A DNA stretch of 64,000 bases from Glandiceps talaboti (Eukaryota; Hemichordata; Enteropneusta; Spengelidae): positions 35,304,332-35,368,331 of the forward strand of contig NC_135549.1 in NCBI RefSeq assembly GCF_964340395.1, given 5' to 3'. How positions within the stretch are numbered: position 1 is the first letter of the stretch; each line of letters starts with the position of its first letter. Shown here piece after piece: positions 43,556-54,790 of this stretch. The notes beneath the pieces are model-generated. The model saw only the letters and a list, made by a program, of their open reading frames with translations. It was not told the DNA's origin and made no database searches. Made by a program: the position numbers and the translations under genes.

Positions 43556-43975
43556 ACCTTCTCTCTAAGATCTGCAGGAGCATTTTTTGTTGGGTCAAAG
43601 ATGTTTAATTCCAAAACTACAGGGCAGCTTAGGTTGAAATTATCAAGCATGTGCTGAGTGAGCTGATTTGGTGAGATGTTTCTAGAAGTGTTATTCTGCA
43701 GATGTTGTTCAATGCATTTTGACACAATTGGCCCTAGCAACCATGACCATGCCCTTAGCAACAACCAAATGGCAGTATATTCTGCAAAAATACATACAAA
43801 CATCTAGTAGGCAAGTGAGTAAACATTCAAAAAAATGTTTGTAAATATCCCTAGTAAAAAGACCATGCCCATAGCAACAGCCAAATGATTGTCTTTTGCA
43901 AAGATAACAACGGGGATTCATAGCCAAGTGAATAAACATTCAAAAACTTTATGCACATAACAACAGCCAAATGAT
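43556..43975 (+). repeat. Family T fragment
   Basis: Contains ttaattccaaaactacaggg, gagatgtttctagaagtgtt, ccctagcaaccatgaccatg and atagcaacagccaaatgatt in the order of the full copy at 13.3-13.9 kb. Confidence 0.7.
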
Positions 43976-44147
43976 AGCATAATCATGGTACACATATTTG
44001 TCAGGATAAAGGCTAAAACTGATAAGGAGTACACCATATATGATAACCATAACTCACACATTTGCATACCAACAGTTAATGACTGTGTATAGAAAGATAA
44101 ATCAAAACTGTTACAGAAAGCATTCTGGTATGACCTATTATTATAAA

Positions 44148-44211
44148 TCTCTCTCTCCCTCCCCACCCCTCCCCCCTCCCCCCTCTCTCTCCCTCCCTCT
44201 CTCTCTCTCTC

Positions 44212-44288
<77 letters not shown>

Positions 44289-44297
44289 CCTCTCCCC
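44148..44297. repeat. (CT)n microsatellite
   Basis: A pyrimidine tract of about 150 bases, with a nearly pure ct run from about 44,213 to 44,283. Open frames through it are low-complexity artefacts. Confidence 0.95.
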
Positions 44298-46596
44298 CGG
44301 GATAGTTAGGTAAATGGATAAACATTCAAAATGTGAATATTGCTGTTCTGGCTGTCTGTCCATCTGTAACATGACATCCTAACAAAACCTACTATGTCAA
44401 TATCGTTTTTGTCTCACAGCAGATCCAAAGAGATCCCATGTGAGATACTGAGTCCATAGTAACATGAGGGTGGTCAAACTGAAGTGTCAAACACTTAGCA
44501 ACACTATTGTTCCCAACGCCATTGCACATATAGTTTGTGATCCATCAACCGAAGCAAACTTTAAAAGTCTGGTTGTAAAATGATGTGCATATTAGGAATG
44601 TAAGTCGGATTCCCAATATTATAACCAAGACCTACATGGATGGTGTTCACTTCATAAGATTCTAAAAAACCAAAAACACAACCGGAGAAATGCCAGCATT
44701 GTATATAAAAGGCTTGTTCCCGGGGTGATAACTTTGGCATAGTATCAAGGCATACACTTTCATGTGCTTGCTACACTTTGTCGGATGAAAGGTACAGACA
44801 GACAATCACTCTGACCCAATACCTGCTACGGCTCGATGTATTGAACTGAACCCACAATATTTCTCATCACTGAACATTTCCTAACAAATAAATAACACAG
44901 AACTCCTCAAACACTTGTATTATACCTTTATACCAACATATTGCGTACCTGTTACTGTCCTTGTGTGAATGTAGAATGAAGTAGTGAGACTGGCTAGTAT
45001 GTCTAGCAAAAACTTGAGCTTTAATGTCCTAGTAACAAATAACTTGTTAAATCAATAACAAAACACAAACACAAACTTTGGCTATCTTGAGGGCTACTCA
45101 GCACCACTTGCAGCTGGGAAGATCACCAGCAGGAGTAAGGAGTATAGGCTACCTGGGGAGGTCCCGGCAGATACGTCCTATGTGTGCTCCTGAATGTGAA
45201 ACATAAGTAAACCGAAAAGACCGGCAGGCGTCTATATACTAGCTACCTGGGGAGGACCCGGCAGACATAGCTAGGTTGAATTTGTACTGGGGAGAATTTA
45301 CAATACGCCAAGAAGAGCACCCGGGGAGGACCCGGCAGGTGTCTTATCCTAGCTACCTGGGGAGGACCCGGCAGACATAGCTAGGTGAATGAATTTGTAT
45401 TCGAAATGAGCTGATTGATTAGTTTTCAGCTGACTGTAAACTGTATTGTAGTGCTGAGTAACCAACGAAGATTTACAGAACAGATTGATAGTAGCTGCAG
45501 GAAAACGAATGGTAATGACGTTAGAATGGGTTACGTCTGGCATGTATAGCGCCACATGTTGAAAGGATTGCGATTAACATGTCCGAAAGAAACTGCCTGA
45601 TTTAGAACAAGTAAACGAAGGTGGTGATGGGGATGGTGGGTGGGATTGACTTGGTTGGCAGAGACAAATTTAGCAATGTTCTCCAAACTCAGCTTGAACT
45701 ATACTGAGGCTAGAAGGAGCCTAAGTAGAAAATTATGCATAGTACAAACATTCTGACAATTTCCTGTGCTCCCCTTACATATACACATGTAATCTGGTGA
45801 TGACGTACATCCTCTGATATTTCCTGTGAGCATATTTGAACACTGGTTTGTGAACTAGATGCCAGGAGGAATGGAATGTTCAGGCTTATGAAAATATTCT
45901 GTATGAACTAAAATTAAATAAATTTTAAACCTATTATTTCCTAGGAAGAACTTTCTGTGGCAATTGAAACCTCAAAAAGGCAATGAATCTTGAAATTGTG
46001 AACATATTCTTGATGTGAGTAAGGAAATATGAGGTCGAATCGCTGGGCCACCCAACCAACGTTAGAAATTTGCGGCACTCAAGTTCCATTTAAGTAATGA
46101 GTAATTTCAACTTTTAGTGATCCATGTTTTGGGAAAAGTAGTTTATAAAACTGTAATCAGATAAAAAAAAGAGCATTGGGAGGTAATATTTGCAAAAGAC
46201 TTCATGTTTCTCCCAGAGTCCATCCATATCGATGAGTCGTTACACTAACAGGAAACTTTAACTTGGCAATAGATATTTCACTGCATGCATATAAAATGGT
46301 TGGGTAACCAGTCATCAAACCACAATCCCTCTATCGTGCATAAGTTCAAGTATATTCAGATGCAACATCAATATGTGCAGTGTTTATGGGGCATTTTATA
46401 TGTTGATACATTTGTAACTGCTATAGCACTGTCTTTATGGTACACATGGTTTGTGGACACAATCAATCTGATGCAACCAACATTTTTATTTCAGACTCAA
46501 ATTATAAGTACTATATGTAAACAAGCTAAAGGCTGTGTACATTCCAAATACAGCGAAATAAATGAAAGTTTAAATATCCTTGTTCTTCAAAAATTA

Positions 46597-46598
<2 letters not shown>
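44298..46598. other. Intronic stretch, no gene; GC-rich short repeats at 45,150-45,375
   Basis: Four copies of ggggaggwcccggcag with ctacctg or cacc in front occur at about 45,153, 45,249, 45,322 and 45,358, two of them followed by acatagctagg. They stand out against AT-rich surroundings. Otherwise no gene or mobile element is supported here. Confidence 0.6.

Positions 46599-46639
<41 letters not shown>
46599..46639. repeat. (ATT)n microsatellite, LINE 3' tail
   Basis: About 13 att units directly adjoin the LINE remnant. On the minus strand they follow its last 3' sequence as (aat)n, as expected for a LINE-generated tail. Confidence 0.85.
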
Positions 46640-48330
46640 TAATTCTTAAAGAACGCACTACACATACGTCTCAGTGCATTGTACACAACAAAGTAAAACA
46701 AAAACAAAAAACATAATTAATGTTCATGAAACAAAGGGAATTAAAATGCAGTCAATACTGATAAAAAAGAGATCGAGGTAAGAACATATAAAAAATAGTC
46801 TAAGAGCAAAAAAAATTAAAACAGAAATTCATGTCCAATTACGAATGAGGTCGAATATTAAAAGCCTTGGGAAAATATCATGAATGTACCTGTAAAATAT
46901 GAGTTTAACACGAGAAATATTGCACAAAAAGATGCGTCTTCAAACGGCGTTTGAAACAATCAACCGTTTCGGCGGTGCGAATTTCTAGGGGCAAAAGGTT
47001 CCACAAGCAGGAGCGCAGACAGAAAAAGCTCTTTGGCCATACATTCTATTGAATTTGCCTCTTGGTGGTACTAAGCGTAATGTATTCAATGATCGAAGAT
47101 CTCTAGCTGGGACATACAACTCAATTAAATCTTTCAGATACAATGGTGCGATTCCGTGTACAATTTTATACGTAAGTAACAAGACTTTGAATTTGATCCG
47201 TGCATCAAGTGGCAGCCAATGTAAATCAACTAGGATGGGGGTAATGTGATCAAATTTGCGAGTGCGACTGACAAGGCGAGCGGCTGCATTTTGGATGGAT
47301 TGAATGCGAGCAAGCTGGTCTTTCGAGATACCATGCAGGAGACTGTTACAGTAGTCTAGCCTAGATGTTACGAATGCATGGATTAATTTTTCTGTTGTTG
47401 CCTTATCTAATAATCTACGAATCTTGCCAATTCTAGATAGCGCGAAAAAGCCATTCCTACATATCTGACTGATATGGTTGGACATAAAACCATCGCTACT
47501 TAGAGTAACACCCAAATTCCGAACGGAAACAGATGGAGTGATATTGAGGTCACCAACTCGCAGACTGGCTAGTTCTATAGCATTTGATTTCAAACGTGAC
47601 GAAAATTGGACGACCTCAGTCTTATCATCATTCAGTGCTAGCAAATTACATTTCATCCACGAACGAATTTCTTTCACACATGACTCAAGAGATACTACTA
47701 TGTCACTGGGGGTGTTACATGTTACATAAATTTCACTATCATCTGCATACATCATATAATCAAGGTCATGAGCAAGGATTATATCTTCTAAAGGAGCAGT
47801 ATACAATGTAAAAAGTAACGGGCCCAACACTGAACCTTGTGGGACACCGTACTTCATGCGTGAATTCGGAGATGTACAGGAGTTGACTACAACGCGTTGA
47901 CTACGATTCAATAAATACGATTTAAACCAAGACAGGGCTGTACCGGTGATACCAAACCAAAATTCAAGTCTATGTAGAAGCACCTCATGGTCAATGGTGT
48001 CAAATGCGGCTGATAAATCAAGCATGACGAGTACAACATCCTTTTTTTCGTTCAAGGCAAGCATGATATCATTGACATGTGTACGCGTACGAGAGCAGTT
48101 TCAGTACTGTGATTGGCACGGTATGCACTTTGGCATTTTGTACACAATTTATATTTGCTGAGATAGCCGTTTAATTGCGATGCAACGATTCGTTCAAGGA
48201 CTTTGGATAGAAATTACAAATTTGAAACAGGTCTATAGTTTTTGAAGATGTTCTTGTTCAGATCAGGTGTCTTGATAAGTGGTCGAATGATGGCTGTTTT
48301 AAAGTGACTAGGAACTGTACATTATCTTGA
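46600..48330 (-). mobile_element. CR1/L2-type LINE, 5'-truncated 3' portion
   Basis: It contains the second half of a non-LTR reverse transcriptase, a short 3' UTR and a microsatellite tail, all on the minus strand. Coding similarity starts near 48,330 (HFKTAIIRPLIKTPDLNKN) in a frame broken by a stop at about 48,215 and by a frameshift near 48,075. It ends in another frame (RRLKTHLFVQYFSC) near 46,915. The truncated 5' end is usual for target-primed insertions. Confidence 0.85.
46985..48064 (-). CDS. LINE reverse transcriptase (central and thumb regions), degenerate gene
   Basis: The 359-codon open part shows AAFDTIDHEVLLHRLEFWFG (motif A), YGVPQGSVLGPLLFTLYTAP (motif B), DYMMYADDSEIYV with the catalytic YADD (motif C), NLGVTLSSDGF, and the conserved thumb/C-terminal SRLDYCNSLLHGI and LHWLPLDARIKFKVLLL blocks. 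The domain layout is that of CR1/L2/Rex-type LINEs. The enzyme copies LINE RNA at the chromosomal target. Both ends of this frame are broken by frameshifts, so it is not functional, though the core is well preserved, pointing to a recent insertion. Confidence 0.85.
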   Translation of the reverse strand: MLALNEKKDVVLVMLDLSAAFDTIDHEVLLHRLEFWFGITGTALSWFKSYLLNRSQRVVVNSCTSPNSRMKYGVPQGSVLGPLLFTLYTAPLEDIILAHDLDYMMYADDSEIYVTCNTPSDIVVSLESCVKEIRSWMKCNLLALNDDKTEVVQFSSRLKSNAIELASLRVGDLNITPSVSVRNLGVTLSSDGFMSNHISQICRNGFFALSRIGKIRRLLDKATTEKLIHAFVTSRLDYCNSLLHGISKDQLARIQSIQNAAARLVSRTRKFDHITPILVDLHWLPLDARIKFKVLLLTYKIVHGIAPLYLKDLIELYVPARDLRSLNTLRLVPPRGKFNRMYGQRAFSVCAPACGTFCP

Positions 48331-48672
48331 GACGCACCCACACAAACTGTTATCATTATTTTGAGTAGTATCTATTGGGCAATAATTTTCACTCAGAGAA
48401 ATTATCTACTAGATTGATAAGATGCAATGATTTGTTGCCGAGCATTGTGATTTTTCTTCTTCTCAGGCTAAATTGATATTTCTATTTTTATTTCTAATTT
48501 CTTATACAACTCCATGTGAATCAATGTCAAGAATACGAGTTGCTATATATTATGGGCCATGAAGATTTATCTTTGTAAGATCGATGTACTAAATTAACTT
48601 CCTGTGGGATTTATAAATGGTTCATTTGATGTGATCTAACACTTTTTACGGGAGGTATTAAAATACAAATGT

Positions 48673-48673
48673 A

Positions 48674-48708
<35 letters not shown>

Positions 48709-48709
48709 G
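48673..48709. repeat. (TCTG)n microsatellite
   Basis: About eight tctg units beside a dispersed repeat (aaaattcagctggctcaatt). The preceding 48,331-48,672 shows no gene. Confidence 0.9.
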
Positions 48710-48871
48710 TCATCATTTTCTAAAATTCAGCTGGCTCAATTGTAATGAAATTTGGAATATATAATCTTTAGGGTAATAGCTAGACCTGATTAGGTTTTCA
48801 GCCAGATCGGTTAATGTTTAATTAGAGAAATTTGCATATTAATGAAATCAAATAATTAAGCAATATCTTAA

Positions 48872-51573
48872 GGTGGAGATGTACAAAGGAAAGGTTTTAA
48901 GGGTGACATATTTTCAAGTTATTGTTTCCCAACAATGAATAAAGTTTACACCATCAACCCATATATTTTCTGAAAGGTTTTTCTCTCCTCTTCAATGCTA
49001 TTGTATTTTCTATTGTCTTTGACTGAAAGTGAGAGTTTGTTTAAGGTATGAATAGAGGTGTCTTGATTATCTCAAGGCGCCAATATAAACGCCTCGGAAG
49101 AGACCACCTGTCACCCGATTTTCCATTTCTTTGGTGCTTTAGAATGTTCACTTCACACATAACAAAAGTGTGTCTCACTTTTTTTCTGCCATCTGTCGTT
49201 CTTTTACAACATGCCTCGAAAGTTGACAAATTATAATGGGAAGCTTATTGACAGATTTTTCTCACTTAATCATCAATTTCACACGTAATAGAGCGAACTT
49301 TCAAATTCTGAGACACATTTTGTAAGAACAATACCCAAGAAAGCACCAGCGAAAATTTCAATTGATTGCGAGGAAGTACTGTCGACATCGAGACTTTAGA
49401 ACTTAGTCTGGGAGCTTGAAAATGTAAACGGAGAAAATGCCGATTTTCGAATTACAGCGTAAAATTTGACCTTTAGAAGATTTCCCGGCGTGTCATGCAA
49501 TAAAATTATCACCAAGCAGTGGATAAAACGAGTCTTCAGTTATTCTAATTGTCGTTTTGATTGATACAAGTGTAGCATCGTAGAAACACGGCAAGTCGAT
49601 GTCGTTCGACTGGAATGTGATACACGAGATCACATTGCAAATGGCGCGGAAGCCCAGTTTATTGACGTCATCTCATTAATTAGTAATCAGAGGCGTGGCC
49701 AAAGTCAAGTCGAAGGTTATATGATGTTACTCTGTCCGGCGGCAGGTCCACGGTGCTATCTATAGTGGCCCCGGGTGTCTAAACTTCACTTTTCCCGGAA
49801 GCACTTCCCGATACAAATATTTCGTTTTGAATTTCGGAATAACTGCATTACGTTAAATTTTGCTCAGTTTCGATCGTCAAACACGGGAAATTTCGTAACT
49901 AGATGTAGTAGCATGGCCACTTTCTAAACCACAGCGGAATCACCATTTTACTATTTCGTTCAAAATATTGTCTGAAGCTTCGAATGCGCGATGAAAGGGG
50001 TAACCTACGTGATTTTACACATTGCCACATAAATTTAGTCAAAAAATTAGTGTCTGCGAATATGTCTATACGTACACACTCCATTAAATCCAAAAGGGGA
50101 AATTTTGCCTTGTTACAGAAGTCATGCTGAATTTGGCTGTTACAATGAACCCAAAATCTTTCGACTTCTTTCCACACAGCTAGCTTGCTACAAATTACAT
50201 GTAAAGCGTTTTCTTTTAGTTAGTTAGTTCGCGTTTGATTGTCTGACGCATTGCTCATGTTGGCATCTGAAAAAGTCTTTCGATTAAAAATAACTTTCAA
50301 TACAGTATTGGCACATCACTGCGTATCAGACACATCGACTGATATCGTAGACAGACAGATAAACAAAACTAGACTCGATTGTTACGGGTTTGTTTTGAAA
50401 AATGAAATTCATAGCTCGGGTGATACTCGCCATTCAGTGTAACTCAGAGGCGTTCATGCACGTGAACATTGACTGTTTTCTGGAAAAAGGACAAGTCTAG
50501 TCAATCATAAAACAACCTTAACCGACATTTTGTAAGAACACGGAAGGAAAATAATAGGAAAATCAAAGACATTTTAAAACCAACTCGAAATCGGAGATGC
50601 GAGATATTCCGGAAGTACAAATTAAAGCAAGCTCAGATTGCAGTGCGTTGTGATTGTTAGGGGCATACGCTACTTGTGAAGTTTATTTTGAACCAAGATT
50701 TCCTGATTTAGTCAAAACACGGCCCAATATGTAAACCACGATAAAAAAATTGTCATCTAAAAGATTTTGGAGTGTTCAAATGTCTGTAATGATCGATCGA
50801 CCGACCGAAAGCCTGACGTGTGTACAGTGTACGTAAAGATTTTGACAGCGAGTATGCACTGACTCTGTGTCGCGCCGAAAGGTTCTGAAACTAGACAGTT
50901 ACTAATTTACAGGATTTTTGAGTACGTGATTGAAATGTGTCAGCTTACATTTGACCGTGACCAGCAAAGTATCAACAGTTTTCAAAGTACAAGAATCAGA
51001 TATTATTATTAGGACGTGAGCAGTAAATCTTGAGACGGTACGAAACTCGGTCATCAGTGAATTTCGGAAACGTATGGTCAAATATCGGTATTCTTTGAGA
51101 GGTTTTACTCGTTTGTTCATATGCGTTTAATATACAGATATTTGTGACGTTATTAACGTTGCGACGTCAATACTAGAAGAGAAATAAAGTTACGCCTGGG
51201 ATACCCACATCTTTTTCTTTCCTTCATGGTACCGTCATGGAGATATCTCCCCTTTTACTCCATATGGTTACAGTGCTAGTGATTCGTGTGTGATCTGAGC
51301 ATGCGCAAATTTGACACCGCGTATATTTTGCATAATCCTCTGTCAATCGTCTTTGTTGTATGCAAATATCGTGAGTTTATAGTGATAAAGTAGGGCTTCT
51401 TTAGCGTTTTGGTACCCGTGCATTTGTTTACTTCTTTTTTTCATGATTTTTCGGGATTTGCAAAACTCAAACCCAGTCCAGTTTTCTCTGGTTGAAAGAT
51501 GAATATTTACTATGGCAAAAGAACACATAATCTCAAAAATGGTCAAAATAATGATTTTTTGTGCATCTCCACC
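48872..51573. mobile_element. 2.7-kb TTAA-flanked non-autonomous DNA transposon
   Basis: The termini are inverted: ggtggagatgtacaaa at 48,872 and tttgtgcatctccacc ending at 51,573, one mismatch in 16. TTAA flanks both sides (48,868-48,871; 51,574-51,577). An uninterrupted paralogous copy of the target exists in reverse orientation at about 53,515-53,545, reading through cttaagatattgc with a single TTAA. This is an empty site inside the window. The interior has no recognisable transposase and no long ORF. TTAA specificity points to the piggyBac or Kolobok type. Confidence 0.85.
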
Positions 51574-52340
51574 TTAAGACTGCATACTTTAATTTCAATA
51601 TAATTTAGTATATTCGTTATAACAACATACATTTGTCCTATAAAATTTGATGATGTACCTTACAGCGTTAACGAATAATTTGCATAATTAATTATTTTTG
51701 GTAATTAGGCTATATCTTAACAATGCATACTTCATATTCAACATAATTTAGTACATACGTTAACCATAAGAAAACACATATGTCCTATAAAGTTAGTAGA
51801 TGTACCTTACAGTGTTAATGAATAATTTGCATAATTAATGATTTTCGGTAATTAGGCTATATCATAAGAATACATACTTCAATTTCAATATAATTCAGTA
51901 CACATGTTAACAATAACAATCGCACATGTCCTGCAAAGCTTGTTGATGTACCTTTCAGTGTTAATGAATAATTTGCATAATTAATTATTCTTGGTAATTA
52001 GGCTATATCTTACGACTGCATACTTCAATTTCAATACAATTCAGTACATACATTAACCATAACAAATTGTGTATGTCCTATAAAGTTAGTTGATGTACCT
52101 TACAGTGTTAATGAATAATTTGCATAATTAATGATTTTCGGTAATTAGGCTATATCTTAAGACTTCATGCTTCAATTTCAATACAAATTAGTACATAATG
52201 TTAACCACAACAAAGCAGGTACGTCCTATAAATTTGGTGCTATAGCGTACAGTTTTAATGAATTTTTTTTGCATAATTAATTATTTTAGGTAACTACGTT
52301 GTATCTTAAAAATGCAAGATTCAAATTTCGTATAATATGA
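51574..52340 (+). repeat. ~125-bp repeat array, left arm of a long inverted repeat
   Basis: Five to six units contain aataatttgcataattaat, ggtaattaggctatatctta and cttcaatttcaata. The portion to about 52,160 is nearly identical, in reverse complement, to 53,088-53,545, apart from one additional unit here. Including 48,828-48,871 beyond the TTAA insertion, the similarity extends to agagaaatttgcatattaat. Confidence 0.9.
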
Positions 52341-52429
52341 TACATATATCAACCATAATAATTAAGTTGCAATTTATGCCAAGCAGTGGGCCATACATCA
52401 AATTTGAAATTTGAAATAATTTCAACAAC

Positions 52430-53090
52430 AATGCAGGATGCAACTGTTCAAGATGCTCCCACCTCCACATTTGTTTGACATGTAAAAAAGATCATCCCAA
52501 ATCAGTGTGTAATGAAACAAAAAACGGATGGACCGCCAGGGGGGAAAACATTACAATGAGCACAGTCATTAACCCCCTGGCAGTAACAACTCCCATTAAC
52601 ATCGAGAGATTATCAAACAATCTAGCTGATCATCCAGACACAGTTTTTGTTAACTACCTCATTGACGGACTAAGACACGGTTTTCACACTGGAATAGATC
52701 CACTCCCAGACACATCTTATGAATGTAAGAATCTCCATTCCGCTCGCCTCCAACAAATACCTACATCAGAATTGATCGACAAAGAAATCAATAAAGGTTT
52801 TCTATCAGGCCCATATGACACTGTACCATTTGCAGTGTATCACATTAATCCAATCAGCATCTTGAATAGTAAATATTCAAAAAAGAAAAGGCTAATCGTT
52901 GATCTATTGGCACCCCACGGCAACGAAACACACTCTTCGCTAAATGAGCTGATAAACAAAGACCAATATTCTCTACATTACGTCACCATAGATACTACAA
53001 TCAAACATATCAAGAAATTAGGACGGGGCAGCTGGCTATGCAAGGTAGATATTTCAGATGCTTTCAAATTATTGCCTTTACACCCAAAAA
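52430..53090 (+). mobile_element. DIRS-type retroelement fragment (gag zinc knuckle to RT motif A)
   Basis: The plus-strand frame reads a Cys/His cluster (GCNCSRCSHLHICLTCKKDH, possible zinc-binding end of a Gag-like protein). A DIRS-like reverse transcriptase start follows: DGLRHGFHTGI, PFAVYHINPISILNSKYSKK, KRLIVDLLAPHGNETHSS and LCKVDISDAFKLLPLHP (motif A). DIRS elements are tyrosine-recombinase retrotransposons. The coding similarity stops just after motif A, where the sequence enters the inverted ~125-bp array. The YADD motif, RNase H and recombinase are absent. It is a fragment with an intact frame over about 220 codons. Confidence 0.7.
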
Positions 53091-53572
53091 GATATAGCCT
53101 AATTACCGAAAATCATTAATTATGCAAATTATTCATTAACACTGTAAGGTACATCAACTAACTTTATAGGACATACACAATTTGTTATGGTTAATGTATG
53201 TACTGAATTGTATTGAAATTGAAGTATGCAGTCGTAAGATATAGCCTAATTACCAAGAATAATTAATTATGCAAATTATTCATTAACACTGAAAGGTACA
53301 TCAACAAGCTTTACAGGACATGTGCGATTGCTATTGTTAACATGTGTACTGAATTATATTGAAATTGAAGTATGTATTCTTATGATATAGCCTAATTACC
53401 GAAAATCATTAATTATGCAAATTATTCATTAACACTGAAAGGTACATCATCAAATTTTATAGGACAAATGTATGTTGTTATAACGAATATACTAAACTAT
53501 ATTGAAATTAAAGTATGCAGTCTTAAGATATTGCTTAATTATTTGATTTCATTAATATGCAAATTTCTCTGG
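53088..53572 (-). repeat. ~125-bp repeat array, right arm of the long inverted repeat
   Basis: Reverse complement of the left arm at 51,574-52,160, with the empty TTAA site at about 53,523. It ends at aaatttctctggttac, matching the left arm's start. The 53,573-54,112 stretch holds no supported gene before the next exon. Confidence 0.9.
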
Positions 53573-54112
53573 TTACAGTGACTAACACAATGTTCACAAA
53601 ATCAGAAACAGATCGACAATGCTTCTCTCGAGTCTCAAATCAAATTAAAACTTACTCTAGAAAGCAGTCGATCCTTTCTCACTCTGAATATCAGGGATCT
53701 GGTGACATCAAAGTCTGTCATGCCATAATTATGGCAAATTTCTGCAGCACATAATCTCTGTTCATGAATCTTTTCCTCATGTATTCCTACCATATCACAC
53801 CAGAACTTACAACGGATCAATCAACTAACTTCAACGCCGAAGAATATTTAGTCTTTCAAAACAGTATAAATCCATACACCTGTAGAAATAGCATAAAATA
53901 CTTAGATGCTAGAAGTCCTGCCCAGACTCAAACATGATAAACAGTAATTAGCTGTTATATAGAAAACAAAACTATCACCAGTGCTTTCAATGGTCACACA
54001 AGGATCATATTTAATTTAGTTTAGTACACAATGCAGTACACAATAGCAGTAGCTCAAAATTTTGCACTCTGACAATATATGCCATATTTTGCTAATCTAG
54101 TTTTGCTTACAG

Positions 54113-54252
54113 CTTACAAGCATCTTGACTGCCTTCTCACCTGCTGCCATGGCAACCAGTCAAACTCTCACTTCTTTGGTAACAGGCAGTGCTAATTTTT
54201 CAACTGCATGCCCAGTTAGACAACTGGATGGTACAATACTCCAACTAAGAAG
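54113..54252 (+). CDS. AP5B1: AP-5 complex subunit beta-1, exon D
   Basis: The acceptor ctagttttgcttacag ends at 54,112 and the donor agaag|gttagt follows 54,252. The 140 bases continue exon C in phase 0 and encode LTSILTAFSPAAMATSQTLT, SLVTGSANFSTACPVRQLDG and TILQLRR, leaving phase 2. The KLTSIL start after LSTQ fits the human APKLGVALGPSLAAPALASSLVA segment. The remaining C-terminal part, about 200 residues in human, must lie in further exons; I found none in the last 9.7 kb of the window. The intron before it is 17.7 kb. Confidence 0.75.
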
Positions 54253-54359
54253 GTTAGTACATTGAGTTCTTTCATTTGTGTGTTATGTTAAAATTCTGCG
54301 CATTTAATATTAGGGAATGTCCAACAACATCACAAAGTGACCTTTAATGTTCATAGTTT

Positions 54360-54790
54360 TTTAGCTCCGCCGTCAGCGAAAGCTGAAAGCGTAGCTTTAG
54401 GTATAGGTGGGTATAGAGTATAGAGGTATAGGTGAATCATAGGTGTCCGTCAACTTTTTTTATTGTCATCATCTTCTCCGAAAGTAACAGCCAGAATACT
54501 TCGATATTTGGTGTGCATGTTCCCTGGGGGGGGGGGGGGGGGGGCTATTCAGATTTGTTCATGCCAAGTTGATCTGTGCCATTTTCAATTTTTTATGATT
54601 TTTTTTTCAAAAATGATAATTTCATCATCTCCTCAAATACTACTTCTCAGATTGCTTTGATATCTGGTGTGTTGATGCACAGAGGGTAGCTTACTCAGAT
54701 TTGTTAATTTCAAGTCAGCACGTCTTCTTTTCTATTTTTGATGATTTTTTTTTGTAATTTGAAAAAAAAATTAATATGTTAATGAGCATT
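54360..54790. repeat. Dispersed repeat with poly-G run
   Basis: It begins ttagctccgccgtcagcgaa, includes a run of about 18 G (54,526-54,543), and has two related sub-segments (atttggtgtgcatgttcc / atctggtgtgttgatgcac, each followed by ttcagatttgttcatgcc / tcagatttgttaatttc). No coding potential. Confidence 0.5.

Noticed and set aside
44040-44372. ORFs of Ser/Leu or Arg/Glu repeats around 44.1-44.3 kb
   Set aside because: They are translations of a (CT)n microsatellite.
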